A stretch of 64,000 nucleotides of DNA from Vigna angularis (GCF_016808095.1 NC_068976.1:26072371-26136370), one strand, 5' to 3'; shown: positions 22,928 to 36,500, counted from the stretch's first letter. Program-made: numbers and translations. Notes: a model not told the origin generated them from the letters alone.

Positions 22928-24766
22928 TAGGGCCGGGCAAAAATAACTTATTTGTACTGTATTATAGTTAACTATATTATATTATACTTAAAAAAACTGA
23001 TCCACTTTTATTAAAAGTTCAGTATACTATTTTATGGTTTAGTTTTTAAAAACCGAACTTATAACAGTTTTGGTTCAATTAACTGTGAGAACTGTATCTA
23101 TTCTTTTCTCTTCTCTAGTTTCCGTTCAATTGCTCCGTCTTGCTAAAAAAAGTTATTTAATAATAAAATATTAATATAAAAAACCGTTCAAATAAAAAAT
23201 TAATAATGAATTTTTTAAGACAAAATTTTTTTATCACAAATTTTTATATTTTCTTATCAATAAACATATATTACTTTTTAAATAATATTATTTTAAGTAA
23301 TAAAAGTAAAATATATTTTTTCAAATTTAATTTTATTAAATGATTAAGTAATATAAATCATAAAAAAAAGACTATGTAACTTTAAATATATTATATTCTT
23401 TAACATATTATTAAATATGTAAAAATATGTTAAAAAAACTTTTAATGATATTAAAATGTATGTAAGCGTACACACTAAAATAACTATTTATTTTAAAAAT
23501 TAACTTACTTTAAAATAAGGTTTAATAGGTTCGGAGGTCCTTATATTTGTGGGTTCGTTTCAATTGGGTCCTCCAATTTTGAAAGTGATCAATTTGGTCC
23601 CTAATTTAACAAAATTGAGTCAATAATATCATTTCCGTTAAATATAATGGACGGCGTTAACTTTTTAAACATGTGGCATGTTGAGGCATCTTTTTATGTG
23701 CAGGTGGCACAGTTTTATTTGAAGGATGCTTCAACATACCACATGTTTAAAAAATTAATGACGTCCATTGCATTTAACGGAAAGGGTATTATTGACTCAA
23801 TTTTGTTAAATTAGGGACCAAATTGATCACTTTCAAAATTAGAGGACCCAATTGAAACGAACCCACAAATATAGGGACCTCCGAACCTATTAAACCTTAA
23901 AATAAATATCAATATTATTATTTTTAAATGATAGTATTTTACATACTAAAACTAAAATATGTTTTTTAACGTTAAATTTTATTAAATGAATATATAATGA
24001 AATATCATAAAAAAATAGTAATGTAGCAAAAATAATTAATATTATATAAATATCAAATGACAAAAAAATTAATAAATGTTTATTAAAAGTAATTTTTCTA
24101 GTATCATCTTTTATTATATTATAATAATTAATAAATATTAGTTTAATTTTTACATAATAAAATATAAATAATAAATAATTGATTAATAAAACAATTTTAC
24201 GAGGGAACAAATAAATATAAATAAAAAATTATTTTAAAATAAAATAAGTAGATAAAAAGATAAAATAAATTATATACACATATAAAACAAAAAAAATATG
24301 AATAAAAAATTAGAAAAATAAATATAAAAGTAAAATAATATTCATGACAAAATAAATATAAATAAAAAAATAAAATAAAATAAAATAAATAAATAAATAA
24401 TAAAATAATTTCCATACAAATATAATAATAAAAGAAATATAAATAAAATAGAAAATAATAATATCAAATAATTAAAAAGTTAATTTGTAAAACACTTATG
24501 AATAAAATAAAATAAATTTCAATTAAAAAGAATATGTACTGTTATACTATTCAGTTTAAAAACTAGTACAATTTAATTTAAAATTAGTATAATTCAGTTT
24601 AAAATTATAGTATAGTTCAGTTTAGTACAGTTTGATAAAATAAAAAACAGTTCAGTTCAGTTTGTCTGAACTGTTTTATGGCTCAGTTCAATTTAGACAA
24701 ATTAATTTTTAGTTTAGTACATATTTTAGTAATACAGTGCAGTTCAGTTCTATTTGTCCACCTCTA
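22928..24766. mobile_element. Non-autonomous hAT-type element with 8-bp TSD
   Basis: The element is bounded by TAGGGCCGGGCAAAA at the left and TTTGTCCACCTCTA at the right, an imperfect terminal inverted repeat of the common plant hAT type. Identical 8-bp duplications, AAAATGAT, lie at 22920-22927 and 24767-24774. Subterminal regions are rich in short repeats such as CAGTTCAGTT, as expected for transposase binding regions. The interior is extremely AT-rich and contains no transposase frame. A second element, the Mutator-like MITE at 23519-23896, is nested inside. Confidence 0.92.
23519..23896. mobile_element. Mutator-like foldback MITE with 9-bp TSD, nested in the hAT element
   Basis: The 378-bp element has very long inverted repeats, from GGTTTAATAGGTTCGGAGG at the left to CCTCCGAACCTATTAAACC at the right, extending about 150 bases inward, so it could form a large hairpin. 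The flanks are an exact 9-bp duplication, TTAAAATAA, at 23510-23518 and 23897-23905, the size typical of Mutator-family insertions. It has no coding capacity. Confidence 0.95.
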
Positions 24767-24774
24767 AAAATGAT

Positions 24775-27558
24775 GTAGGAAAGAATTGATCACGCCTTAG
24801 AATCCTCTCACTATGATTGTGGCATAGTTTTATTTATTTAATACCTATGATAAGGATTATTCATCATCTAAACTGAAAACTAACACAATAGTCCTATTAT
24901 TCCCTTCTCAATATAGTTTATTTTATATTCAAAAGTAATAATGATTATCAGGTGATAGTTTGATGAGTATATATGCCCTAGATTTGAAAAGGAAAATCAA
25001 ATTTATTATGAGAAATTAGGGGTGAGTTGGGTACTTGAAGAGATGGTAACTAAATTATAAGTTGGGGTCAGATGAAGAGGCCCAGAATCAAAACTTGTTA
25101 CAAGATAGAAATTGATACCATATATAATAATGATAAGAAATTCTCAATTTCATCATACCACAGGCTCCATCTAAGTTGGATTGCTTGGTATTAAGGTTCC
25201 AAGTTAAGGAGCATGCAATGACTAAGAATGCCACTTGGATTCGACAGATAAATTCAATGGGACTATTTAGGTTTGAGATTGTACAACTCATCTCAAAGTT
25301 TTCATGTTGGCGAAGTATTTTGCGACATGTAAATCATAAACAGTAAAATTCTGGTAGAATCTATGAAAGTTTGAAGAGCTCAACATGAGAAAAAAAAAAG
25401 TATTTTATAATATTTAGAGGCAACTTTGTTTTCATGTGTCACGCGGTTGCACGGAAGTATTTGTTAAAATTTATTATGAGAATGGTGGAATCGATTCCAT
25501 TAGTGTTGGAATTGATTATAAGACTTGTGGAATAAATTCCATTGGTGTTAGAATCAATCAAGGGCCTCATTGATTTTGTGCAACTTTAATTGTAATTATA
25601 TTATTTTTTTGGTTGCAAGAAAGATATAATCGATTCTCTTCATATTTGTTGATAATGGAATGTATCTTCAAATTGGTTATTTCCTTCGAGGGTTCATAAG
25701 AATGTTTGTACTATGATGTTTTTAATGTGTGATTTATTTGTTTTGTGATGTTTTTGTGTTGCTTTGGTGTTCTGGTTCTTAGACGTGGTTAGTGTTAGTG
25801 GGTGGTTGGTGCTTCTCATTTACAATAAGCCCACATCTAGGGTGGTGGTTCTTGGGGTAGTTAGAGGTGATCTTGTTCATGATTTTTTGTTCGGGAAGAA
25901 AAATGTTTGCATTTGTGGTTTTTCTTTAAGAAAGGAAGGGGTTATTTACTTATTGTTGAACTTATGTCGTCTATATTTTAAAAAGGTTAGTTAATTTAGA
26001 TCATTTTAATGGAAATTGCATGTATGAAGTGTAATTATACAAATTTTAGAAAACTAATTTGGTAGGTTAATATATTGTTTAGTTGGTATCTTAAGTAGAA
26101 CTTGTTTATTTGATTATTAATTTTACTTTAATTTTTGGAAATATTTAGGACAAAAATGTGATTGATAGAAATAAAAGTCATGTATATATATTTTATTGTG
26201 GTGAGTTTTAATATTTTTATTATGTAAGGTGATATATGTATTTTATTATGGAGTTTTAATATGGTTTTTGATAGATATTGATAGAATTTTATTTAATTTC
26301 GTTTAAATTTAAGAATAGATATTAATTATAATTTAGGTAAAGTAAGCTTTATGTAGTTTCATAGTCTCACTTACTATATGAAACTTGTTAAAGGATTCTA
26401 CACAAACCTCAAAGTTAGTAATAATAGTCATATATCCAATTAGGTGAAATCTATAAAGATTAAAATAAAATCTGCATATTAGATTACTTTATACAATGTA
26501 TTATATGAAGGTCGGAAGTTATCCTATCAATGAAGATGACAAATTTTAACAAATTATGAAGATAAAATCAAAGATAGTCTTTTTATATTGACATTAATTG
26601 TGAGACAATGATTCAAAAACACCTATATAAGATTGCAAAATTTGAAAAATCAAATTAATACACTATATTAAGTAACTTTTCAAAATTGTTAAGTTTAATT
26701 AAATAATTTTTCAAAATTGTTAAGTTTAACTAATTGAGTCTGTGTTAACAAATCATGTTCAAAACTTATTTCAATCATGAATGTAGACATTTTTATTTAT
26801 CTTATAAATTTTAATATATTTTTATTAACAATAATTTACATAATAATATACAAATTATTATTTAAGAAAATGTATTTCAAATTTACAAATCCTTTTTATA
26901 AATCTTAATTTTACTTTTTACAGTTTAATTTCTTTTTATCAATAACAATTTCAATTTTATTTTATTATAATTTTTACTAATTATATTTATATTTACATCA
27001 AATTTCTATAAATAATAAATTTGTAATTATCTATTTTTATCAATTAAAATATTTTTTTAAATCCATTACACCCATTAAATCATCCATAAACTTTCACAAA
27101 CTTTTCCTTAATCCCTTTATTATTCATCCTTTCAAATCTCTTAATTCAAACAACACCACAATCTCCTCTCAATTCATCCACTCACTCTCTCTCACATCCA
27201 CTCCCCTTTCCAAACACTACTTAAGAAACCCATGATATTTAAAGAGCCTAAATAAAAAAATAAATTCTCATAATGAAAAACTAACCAGAGATCATTTGAT
27301 AAACATGGTTTGAGGATTTTGCTAACCAAAAAAAAATGGCGCATTTTATACTATAATCATGATTTTTTTAGGAATTAGTTAAGTCTATATCTTACAGCCA
27401 AGTTGTTTAATCAGAGCTATTCACTACCAAGTCACTAATTAACAACAACTTGAGCTCCAAAAACTACAAAACTGAAGGGGAAAAAAATGTCTTGCGTTGA
27501 TTGTAGCACCATGGACAGAGAATTAAGATCTAAACATGAAATTATCTTCTAACGAATA
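24775..27558. other. Intergenic DNA, AT-rich, with dispersed-repeat fragments
   Basis: No gene was supported. Around 25480-25570 the phrase GAATCGATTCCATTAGTGTT and variants recur, as in dispersed repeats. A frame at 25764-25994 has no recognisable domain and is not called. The stretch just before 27559 is likely RAD4 3' UTR. Confidence 0.5.
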
Positions 27559-30500
27559 CTACAATTCTTCAACTTGTACTGAAAATCCACACTGACATCG
27601 CTTTGTCAATAAAGAGGTTTCCCTGTCAAAGCTCTCCAACTCTTTTAAAAACACATGTTCGTGATCTTTTACTGGAGGGCTTAATGATGCATCAAGACTA
27701 GTAGTATCACATTGGTCCACCTGTTGTTGGTGTCTTACGTTATGATTCTTGTCATAATTCTCACTAACTGTGACACTTGACTCATTATTTATACACTGGC
27801 CACCAGTTGGCATCTCTGAAGGCAAACAGTTACTAATATAACGATTATTTAACCTTTGACGAGTTACAATAGAAGAAAGAAGTTGGTACCACCGACTAAG
27901 AGCCTGTGTTTCATCCCTTTTCTTTTCTTCAGCTTGTCGCCTTTCTTCTTCCTCTGCATAAGCCTAGGGAAAGGAGTAAAATAAAATTAATAACATAAAT
28001 CATAAACGTTATGAAAAAGCTACAAAAATTCACCAAAATTTACATAAGCGAAGAAGAAGCAAGTTCAGTGTTTCTTAGAAATAAACTTAAATAAAAAGAG
28101 GCTAAACAACTTCTAGAATCAAGAATATCCTTAAAAATAAAATGCTAGCCACATCAAACTTACCCTACCAAAGCTATCATACGTGGCAAAGCAAAGTTTA
28201 TCAAATTAAATTCAACAGTTATATTGAGAGCAATAAAGTAGATGATATACTAGCTTCATAAGTCAAAGTTCAATTTATTTGCAACAATATTTATTCAGCA
28301 AGAAAGATAAAAATACCTCCAGCAGTACATCCTTGAACTCGGAACACACCACAATACCATCAAAGACAGGATATGAACGACCATTTTTAAATTCAAAACC
28401 AATCATAGCAGGCGCATAATCAATTTCAAGTCTCTTGGCAACAGAAAAGGCCTTTGGAAACCTTAAGTGTACAGTCCCTGGTGGAAGACATTTTTCAGAC
28501 CAAACATCTACTCGACCTCGTTCGTTCTGGATGTAAAATAAGAAATATAACAGTCATTAATACGAAAACATCTATAATCTCCACAAAAACAAGCAAATGT
28601 ACACTAGCTTTCCAGTTAGTTCATGTGAATGTGTATTAACACGGTGCAGCTACTAAAGCATGTAATTGTATTCAAGCTCCATTAGTTTCATTCTCTTCAA
28701 TTTAAACCTAACCTCGCGTTTGGATAAGGGATTTCAACAATTCAAAGAAATTAAAATGTATAGTATTTGAATTACTTACAATTGAATTATCTTCATTTCT
28801 TAAATAGTTTGTTTGGATGGAGTAATTGAAATATCATAGATTTCAATTTTCTTATTTGGATAAGCAAGTTTAATTTTTATTTTAAGGTAAACTGAACTCT
28901 ATCATTGAACCTGAGTTGAGTTAGCTCGATCTTTAATCTGGGACAACTTGTCTCGACTTTCGATCTGAGTCAAGAGTGTTACTCCCTCCACAACCACACA
29001 TTGCTCCCTACACCTCCCCATTCCACTTTTGCCCTTATAAAATATTTAATTCGTGGTGGTTAAAATGTATTTACCTTCAACATTCACCCACTGTATCAAT
29101 GCACCCCACACCCAAATACTCCCACGGAAATTAGAGAAAGATGGGAAATTGGGGAAAGAGGAAGAGGAGAATAAGAGAGGAAGAGAGAAAGTAAGAGTCT
29201 GGGCGATGGGGGTGTGGTGTGCAGTTGAGGGAATAAGAGAGTAAAAAATTAGGGTTTTAAGAAAAAGTTAAAAAAGGTAAAGGGTGGGGGGTGGTGTGTG
29301 ACTGAGTGAATAAGAGAGTAAAAAATTAGGGTTTTAAGAAAAAGTTAAAAAAGGTAAAGGGTGGGGGGTGGGAGTGTGGTGTGTGGCTGAGTGAATAAGA
29401 GTATAAAAAATTAGGGTTTTAAGAAGTTAAAAAAGGTAAAGGGTGTGGGAGTGGGGTGTGGCTCAGTGAATAAGAGAGTAAAAAATTAGGGTTTTAAGAA
29501 AAAGTTAAAAAAGGTAAAGGATGTGGGGGTGAGAGTGGAGTGTGTGGCTGAGTGAATAAGAGAGTAAGAAAAATTAGGGTTTTAAGAAAAAGTTAAAAAA
29601 GATAAAGGGGAAAAGTAAAACTGGTATTTTTGGAACTAAAAAAGATTGGGGAGATGTAGGGAGCAGTGTGTGGTGGAGGGAGTAACTCTCCTGAGTCAAC
29701 TCCAACAGATTCGACTTGGGCTGATTAGGCCCAACCTGAGTTGACTTTTTCCAAACAAGTCATTTTAGTTTAAAGAATTTTAAATTCTTGAAATAAATTA
29801 ATTATCCTTCTAAATTACCTCATCCAAACACAACATAAAAGTTCTTTCTCCCTACTGCTTCCATACATTTAAAGTACAATAAAATGACTATTTGAAAGGC
29901 GCCTCCCGGTCCCAGAACGTGTGGTGATTATAATATGATTGAGGTTTTTACATTGTCATCTCATACTCTAGTCTAGATAATGCGGTAACTAAGAACAGAA
30001 ATACTTCATTAGAACACCCATACACTAGACCACTAGGAGTGTACAGTTGGGGTCACAAATCTACTTGACATGATCTTAAAATGCCAAACCAACAATTGTT
30101 TTGCAATGATCCGGTGTGCAAGTCATGTGGTAAATAGTTGAATACTTTGCATAGAATTTTTCATACACCCATTACCATACATATCCATGCTATTTCCAAT
30201 ATTTAAACAACACCCAGAAAGTAAGGGACATTACCTTGGGAACTATCCCATTCACTGCATGAGGCAAATTTAACGGTTCCAGTTGCCACTTCCCATAAAG
30301 TTTGATTTTGTCCATAGAATCATTGCAGCCATAGTCATCAGCTTCAGAATCTTCTACTTTTTGAGGCTTTATGGAACGTTGAAGTTCCTGATGGATTTTA
30401 TTGGTAAATAATAAATTACATTAATTAAAGTGAAAGAAAACAACAGAATCAGGAAAGCAACGCTAACATAGTCAGCCAATTGATACCTTCACAGGATATT

Positions 30501-33500
30501 CATTGGGTTTAACTTGAAGTCCTTCTCGCAGCCACCTATCTTTTGTCTTAACTGTTTGCACACAAGTCCTAGGATAAACTGGGTGACCTGAACAAAAGCC
30601 CAGTATTGGACCCTTTGGATGAAGTACTTGATACTTTGTCAGCCATTTTTCTATGGCATAAAGTGGGTGACTTTTGTAGGCCTGCAAAGGCATAAAAAGT
30701 CAAGATATATATCACCATGTAGAGTATTAAGCATCATGTTTCCTATTACTTTTGACCTACCTGCTGATTGGTAGGAAGAGGTTCAGTTAATGCTCTAGTT
30801 TCCAACTCAATATCCTCAATAGAGCTCCTAGTAGGGAAAAATGAATCCCTCACTTTGGATTGCTTAGAAATGATTTGGCTGTTTCTTAAATCATTCACAC
30901 CTCCAGTTGCTCCCGACTCCAAGTCTCTCAATGGTGCCAACACCGGATCCCACCATGTTGAATTGACTCGATGTGATGCTATCTTGTACCACTTCATACA
31001 ATACCTGACATGTCAACATGTGGTAGCATTTTCAGGCCACCATGAGATGTAACTTTATATAGAGGTGTCTCAAGCCTTAACAAAAGCTACTAAAAAGTAA
31101 TCATGAACATGTTCAAAGAAGAGGGTGGAGGGGAGGGAAAAATTTATGTACTATTACAACCTTAAATATTATAGGGAAAAATATCTAAAGACAATTTAAT
31201 CAGCACAATTCAGAAATTATAAAACACTTTTCTTCCCCAAACTGATCCTAATATTGGAGAAGGGCGGGATGGGGGAGGGGGGGAAGGGTTGGGTTGAAAA
31301 TGGGAAAGGTGGGATTTTGGCCCCCAGATTTCCCACCTGTTCCCTCAAAAATTTTACTCTAACAAGGTAAAATTATAAAAAGGCATTCACTTGTGTCTTC
31401 ACACCATGTTTCCTTTCCTAATTTAGAAACCCATTCAGCAGCTCAAGTTATTAGCCTTAAACTAATCCCTCCAATGTCTAAGGAAGTATTTTGTTTTTTC
31501 GTATCATTGTGTATGTGACCAAAGTAAACAAGGATATTTTAGTGAACAGGATTTCCCACGTATTCCTCTCACTTGAATGAAAGTTAAAAAAATTATAGTG
31601 TGTTATAATCTCAGTTACTATAACTGATCCTACGGTGCTTATTCCTGCAAAACTTGTCATCTATTGTCCTTCTGTTAGTATCCAAGAAGTATTCAGTGAG
31701 AACATGGATATTTTAGTGAACAGGATTTCCCCATGTATTCCTCTCACTTGAGTGAGAGTTAATAAAAAATATAGTATATTACAATCTAAGTTACTATAAC
31801 TGATCCTACAGTGCTTATTCACTGCAAAACTTGTCATCTATTGTCCTTCAGTTAGTTTCCAAGAAGTATTGAGAGAGAATTTATGTTTGATCTCCAAGAA
31901 ACACAAATAATTCATTCTTAATTTCTAAGAATATTTGAAATTCCCAAAAACAAATAATAAAGCAAGTTAGGCAATAATATAAAAGTTAAAAAAACTTCAC
32001 TTTATCATACTTAACACATATAGAGAAAATATCAAACCTGCGGGTCACATCTTTGGCCCCTTGCCCAGCAAAGGCAACAACATATCTCAAAGATGTTTTG
32101 CATGCAGCCACCATGGCTTCAACCTTGTCCTCTCCATCAATAATCAAATTCACAGCATCAACATGCACCCACTTTCCTGTCAAATTTTCTTCACTGCAAT
32201 ATACTTCTGCCCAATACAGAGGAGATCCTACTTTCATTGATCCAATTGCTGTAGAAATTACTTGAGAGGAGGTTGAAGATTCTTCACCGGTAACCCTTTT
32301 CACTCTTTTGGATGGACAAGAAAAACACAAAGACTCAGGATTTGCAGCTGACTTGTTTTTACTCTCCTTAGATTCAACGGCTGTAGCAGAAAGAGCCATT
32401 TCCAACTGCATATCAAATTCAAGATCTCCTTTCCTCTTTGATTTACGAGATTTGTCAGTGAGACACGATTCCAGGTTACTATCTTGTGTCTCAGAAGCTT
32501 TCAAGTTTGCAACACTATCATTTCTTACTTCAAGAATAGGAAGATCTCTAGACTGATCCATGTGCTTTGTCACACGACATTTCTTACTTTTCTGCGAAGG
32601 GGCAAGAGAACTTTCACAGACATTCTCTCCCTCACGACAAGATAATGATTCTTGAGGTGATTTAAAATCCAATTTTCGCTTAGATATCATTGGTGTAGAA
32701 GTTTTAAATATCCCACAACTAGATCCACTTGCAACTTGAAACGGTTTAAGAGGAGAAACATCCAAAATGGACACAAACCTGAAATATGCATTTCATAAAT
32801 TTAACAGCAGATATCCTCAGAAGTCCATGAATCACAAAAATTGAATAAATTTCGTTACTGACACTTGTTCATGGCAATAGTATTGATCCACTAACATCTT
32901 TTGTTTTACATATTTTATTACCAATTATTTAAAGTCACACTTCTGACTTGCCATGACATCTGGAATCAGAACTTCATTCTATACCATGAAGGTCAAAATA
33001 GAGTAATTGCTACGTTATCGTTGTTATCATTCCTTTTCTAGATTCATTACATGCACTGTCACTGTTTGTATATTACCATTCCCAGCTCAAATAATAGAAA
33101 GTACGATCCTGCAAGTGGTTAAAGATATGAAATATGAAAGCATTTTGGAGTGGATGATTCATAAATTAGGGAATGCTTCAGCAGTTGGAAACCAAGAATA
33201 TAAATATGTAATATCAGGGTGTTTCTCTATCAAATAGAAAATACTAGCTTAAAGTTGCACTTAAAGTATTTAATGTACACAATTTTCCAATCAGTAATAT
33301 AAAAAGTAATTCAGGAAAGATAGAAAGATATTCTGTTATGTGCTTTAATACCTGGCTGTAAGATTTAAAGCTCTTAATAGAGCCACTGATAATGCTGCAA
33401 TCTGCAATTTAAAAAAAAAAAAAATACTTGCCCTTGTAAATGTTCTGCAAGGCACTAAGCAATTATATAAAGTATACAAGATAACAGAATCAACCCAGTC

Positions 33501-36500
33501 ACTCTCAAGAAACTTTATTTTACTACTGATTTAGGTTAGTGAATAATAATCAGATGAAGACCATCATCAGATCCTTTTTTCAAGTAATGAAAGAATTAGT
33601 AGTAACATATCCTGCACTTTCAAGTTCCGACCTTAGAACTAGAGCATTTGTTATATGCCTGGGTAATCATATGACAGAGAATGGAAGCTTTATTAAAAGA
33701 CAAACTCAACATCTAGTGAAGCATATTAACAAAAATGCTATTAAAAATGAACCGGGCCAAACATGCATTCAAAAGCCAGCTCAAGGAACAAGCATTATCG
33801 AAGCCTTATAAAATGTATAGACCATATTCTTAATCAATATGGGTTATCTTAAGCACACAACCCCTCAAGATTGGACATCTAGAGCCTAAATTTTGCGGAG
33901 TTGAACATCTACAGATAGCCCAACATTGATATCAAAGAGGCTTACATACCATATTAGAGAACAACACAACTAAGCATAACTCGCTCCCAAAATACTACAT
34001 TGGGAGAGCAGGACTGCACAAGTCCTATAAGCAGTATCTAGCCATATTCCTATGCAGTGTGAGACATCTTAAAAAAGGCCATAATAAAAATAGATGTACC
34101 TCTTCAGGACTGCCCTCATGTAATTCTAAAGCTGATGCCAAACCAAAGCATGGTGAAGTTTCTCGACTCGTACAGTTTTTAACATGGAAATTATTGTGGA
34201 ACTGCATGTGTTTCACACAAGGAATCAAACAAGATATAACAAGTGATATAGCATGGATTTACATAAAACAGCACATTAAATGTAACCAAATAGTATATAT
34301 CCTAATTAAATTAAACCATACCCATGATATTAAAGGATATAGAGCCTTTGAAGTGAGTTTTTCAACATTTGATAGCTGGAGCAAGTGTGCTGGAAGTAGA
34401 GAAAGCAGAGAAGCCTGCCATTATCAAGAAATGCACAACTTGACAAGCAATTTTGGAGAGAGAACAAGTTTTAAATTGTTTCACTTTTAGATTAGCCTTT
34501 ATTGTGGCCAGCCAAGCATCATATTTATTTTGCAGCTTCAGAAGACAGCTTAGAAAAATGTTCTCCAAACTAAATATCCATCAAACATTATAAAATAGAA
34601 TTAGGAACAAGTAAACTCAATCAAAATTGACGAAGTGGCTTAACATATACATATAATGAACACGTTGTAACGAAATCCTATATTAACAACTGTTTTAAAA
34701 AATATAACAAAAAGAGTAATATCTGATACAGTAGTTGAGTTATGGATTACCACAAACAAGTGGTGCTAAGGAGGCAAAAGCTTGATAACACAGATGTAGC
34801 ATATAAAGGAAATGGTAATATAAAGTTTTTATCCATTCAAAATATTAAAAATTAACAATGGTCAACCTGAATAAGAGGATCATCACAAGCATTGTCTATT
34901 AATCTTCCTCGTGCGAGTAAACAAAGCAAATGAACCTTGTGTACAAGTTCAGCCAACTCCTGAAGAATTTTACATATTACTTTTACCAAATAGCTAAATG
35001 TTATTTTCATATTAAAGCCAAGCCAAGTTCAGTGTTATAGCAATTGACCTTATCCTCGGCAGAAGCTCGTCGGACTTGTTTCTGTACAGTTGAATGTGGG
35101 GTCATATTCAATTCAATTGTTACAGGATGATCATCACTGGCAATTACACCATCTTCCCAATCGGAGTCATCCAGCTCTTCCTTGTTATCCAAGTGGTCCT
35201 GACCTGAACTACTACATTTCTCTCCAGCAGAAGCATTTCCCAAGGGATTTCTACTACAATGTCCAACCTCTGAAGTTTTTGGTTGAAGCACTGGATCCAA
35301 GACTTGGGTTCCATTTTGTTCAGGCTCAAACTCAGCCTATAAGAATATCAGAAGAATAACATGCTGCTTTAAGAATTTAGACACTCATAATATGATTTAA
35401 ACGTAAAAACGCCTAAGAATAAAGTCAAATCACAAAATTAAATCACTAAAAGCATTGCACAGCACAAATTACGATAAGTAAAAATAACAAATTAGAGGGA
35501 CCAACTGTCTTTTTTTTCCGGGAAGTGCCAACTTTATTAGCACGGCGTAGAAGCTTTCCAACAGCCTCTCGAGATATTTCGGTCAGTGCTCCTGAAATTT
35601 AGTATAAACGTTGAGCACTCGTGAGTAAAATAATTTTACTCAGTAATAGCTGTTGGACATAATTTTATCAAACCATTGTCACTAGGTGATTGAAATTTGT
35701 TTCCATCTTCTGAGTTTTGTCGGGCTCCAGTTTGATCTTCTGCAAAATTGACGGGAAATACTCAAAAATATATTCATGTTACCATCAAATGGTGTAAAAC
35801 TAAAATGAGAGCACATTAAGAGTAGAGCATTGATTTTCATGATTAGGAGAAAGCTAAGAAAACTATGCCTCTCCTATTAATTTGTTGTTTCAATTCCCCT
35901 AAGAAAATGAGTCTAGAGCTCGACTCAAGCATATGAAAGTGTGACACTCTATCACATCAGCCCCGAAAAGTGTAATGCGTTGTTACATCAATCCTAGAAA
36001 CTATGAAAAATCCAAACAAGTTCCTTAAATTTCTAGTTGTTTCATCTAAACTTTTAAATCCTTAGTATCATTTTGATCCTTAAACATGTATTAGTATTAT
36101 CACCAAGTCACAGATTTTTCTTTTTTTAAATTTTGGACCAATGTATGTGATTGACAGATTGCCTTTTCAGAAACTTATTTGAAACTTACTCAGTTTGGAG
36201 GACTAGTGTGACAAAGTTATACACTTTCAGGTACTAAAATGGAGGTTTAAAACTTTCCGTTAACCACAAACCATGTAACTCTAAACTTGAAAAATTAGGG
36301 GAAAACCAAGAAAAATTACAAAAAAAAAAATAAAAAAAAAAGTGAAAAACTAAAAAACGAAACAAAGCAAACAAACCTTCCAATTGATACGCCGATTACA
36401 AGTTGGAATGGAAAAAGTAGAAGAATTTGATATAAGAGAAAGGAAGGTTGTTGAATACCTGAAGTTGAGGTTTGCCTCTTCCGTTGGGAAGCGCGTCGCA
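27559..36500 (-). CDS. RAD4: DNA repair protein RAD4/XPC homologue, 14 exons
   Basis: This is the lesion-recognition factor of global-genome nucleotide excision repair, a nuclear protein that pairs with RAD23. Exons: 36500-36458, 35739-35674, 35591-35506, 35336-35049, 34959-34867, 34414-34322, 34201-34100, 33401-33352, 32778-32038, 31004-30761, 30681-30487, 30387-30235, 28526-28317 and 27963-27559. They give 922 residues in one frame. An acidic N-terminal region (DDSDWEDG) precedes a transglutaminase-like fold: ELVHKVHLLCLLARGR near 165, ALNLTARFVSILDV near 270, VNSTWWDPVLAPLRDLE near 535. The fold is split by a low-complexity KRKGD/KSKNK insert. BHD1 (YKSHPLYAIEKWLTKYQVLH, about 604), BHD2 and BHD3 (DYAPAMIGFEFKNGRSYPVF) follow. 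The C-terminus ends CQCGFSVQVEEL. The tail after BHD3 includes a coiled, Glu/Arg-rich AYAEEEERRQAEEKKR helix. The 1.7-kb intron before exon 13 hosts a transposon. Confidence 0.95.
28974..29690. mobile_element. Mutator-like non-autonomous element with 9-bp TSD in a RAD4 intron
   Basis: The ends read GAGTGTTACTCCCTCCAC and, in reverse complement, GAGAGTTACTCCCTCCACC, continuing as about 45 bp of similar inverted repeat. The flanks are an identical 9-bp duplication, CTGAGTCAA, at 28965-28973 and 29691-29699. The interior has no transposase and is largely a G-rich minisatellite. Insertion is between exons 12 and 13 of RAD4 and does not touch exon edges. Confidence 0.92.
29195..29605. repeat. Minisatellite of about 80 bp, five copies
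   Basis: Successive units start near 29278, 29356, 29438 and 29516 with AAAGGGTGKGGG and contain GTGAATAAGAGAGTAAAAAA, TTAGGGTTTTAAGAA and AAGTTAAAAAAGG. A fifth, less regular unit precedes them from about 29195. Unit lengths range from about 78 to 88 bp, mainly because the G-rich part varies. Confidence 0.9.
31532..31873. repeat. Tandem duplication of about 174 bp in a RAD4 intron
   Basis: Two adjacent units begin GGATATTTTAGTGAACAGG at 31532 and 31706 and end near TCCAAGAAGTATT. They are highly similar with scattered substitutions. They lie in the intron between exons 9 and 10, outside splice sites. Confidence 0.9.

Larger units (their letters stand above)
28715..29836. mobile_element. Possible MITE enclosing a second element in a RAD4 intron
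   Basis: CGTTTGGATAAGG at the left and CCTCATCCAAACACAAC at the right form a short, imperfect inverted pair around the Mutator-like element. Interior motifs of the GTTTGGAT type repeat. No clean target-site duplication was found, so ends and class are uncertain. Confidence 0.35.

Noticed and set aside
23890..24415. Two hydrophobic minus-strand frames that look like membrane proteins (Phe/Tyr/Leu-rich)
   Set aside because: They are translations of AT-rich low-complexity DNA inside the hAT element, not transporter genes.
25764..25994. A 76-residue hydrophobic frame
   Set aside because: No recognisable domain or gene context, and it lies in repeat-like intergenic DNA.
33539..33811. A 90-residue plus-strand frame in a RAD4 intron
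   Set aside because: No domain and no support for an antisense gene. Flanking RAD4 exons on the other strand account for the locus.
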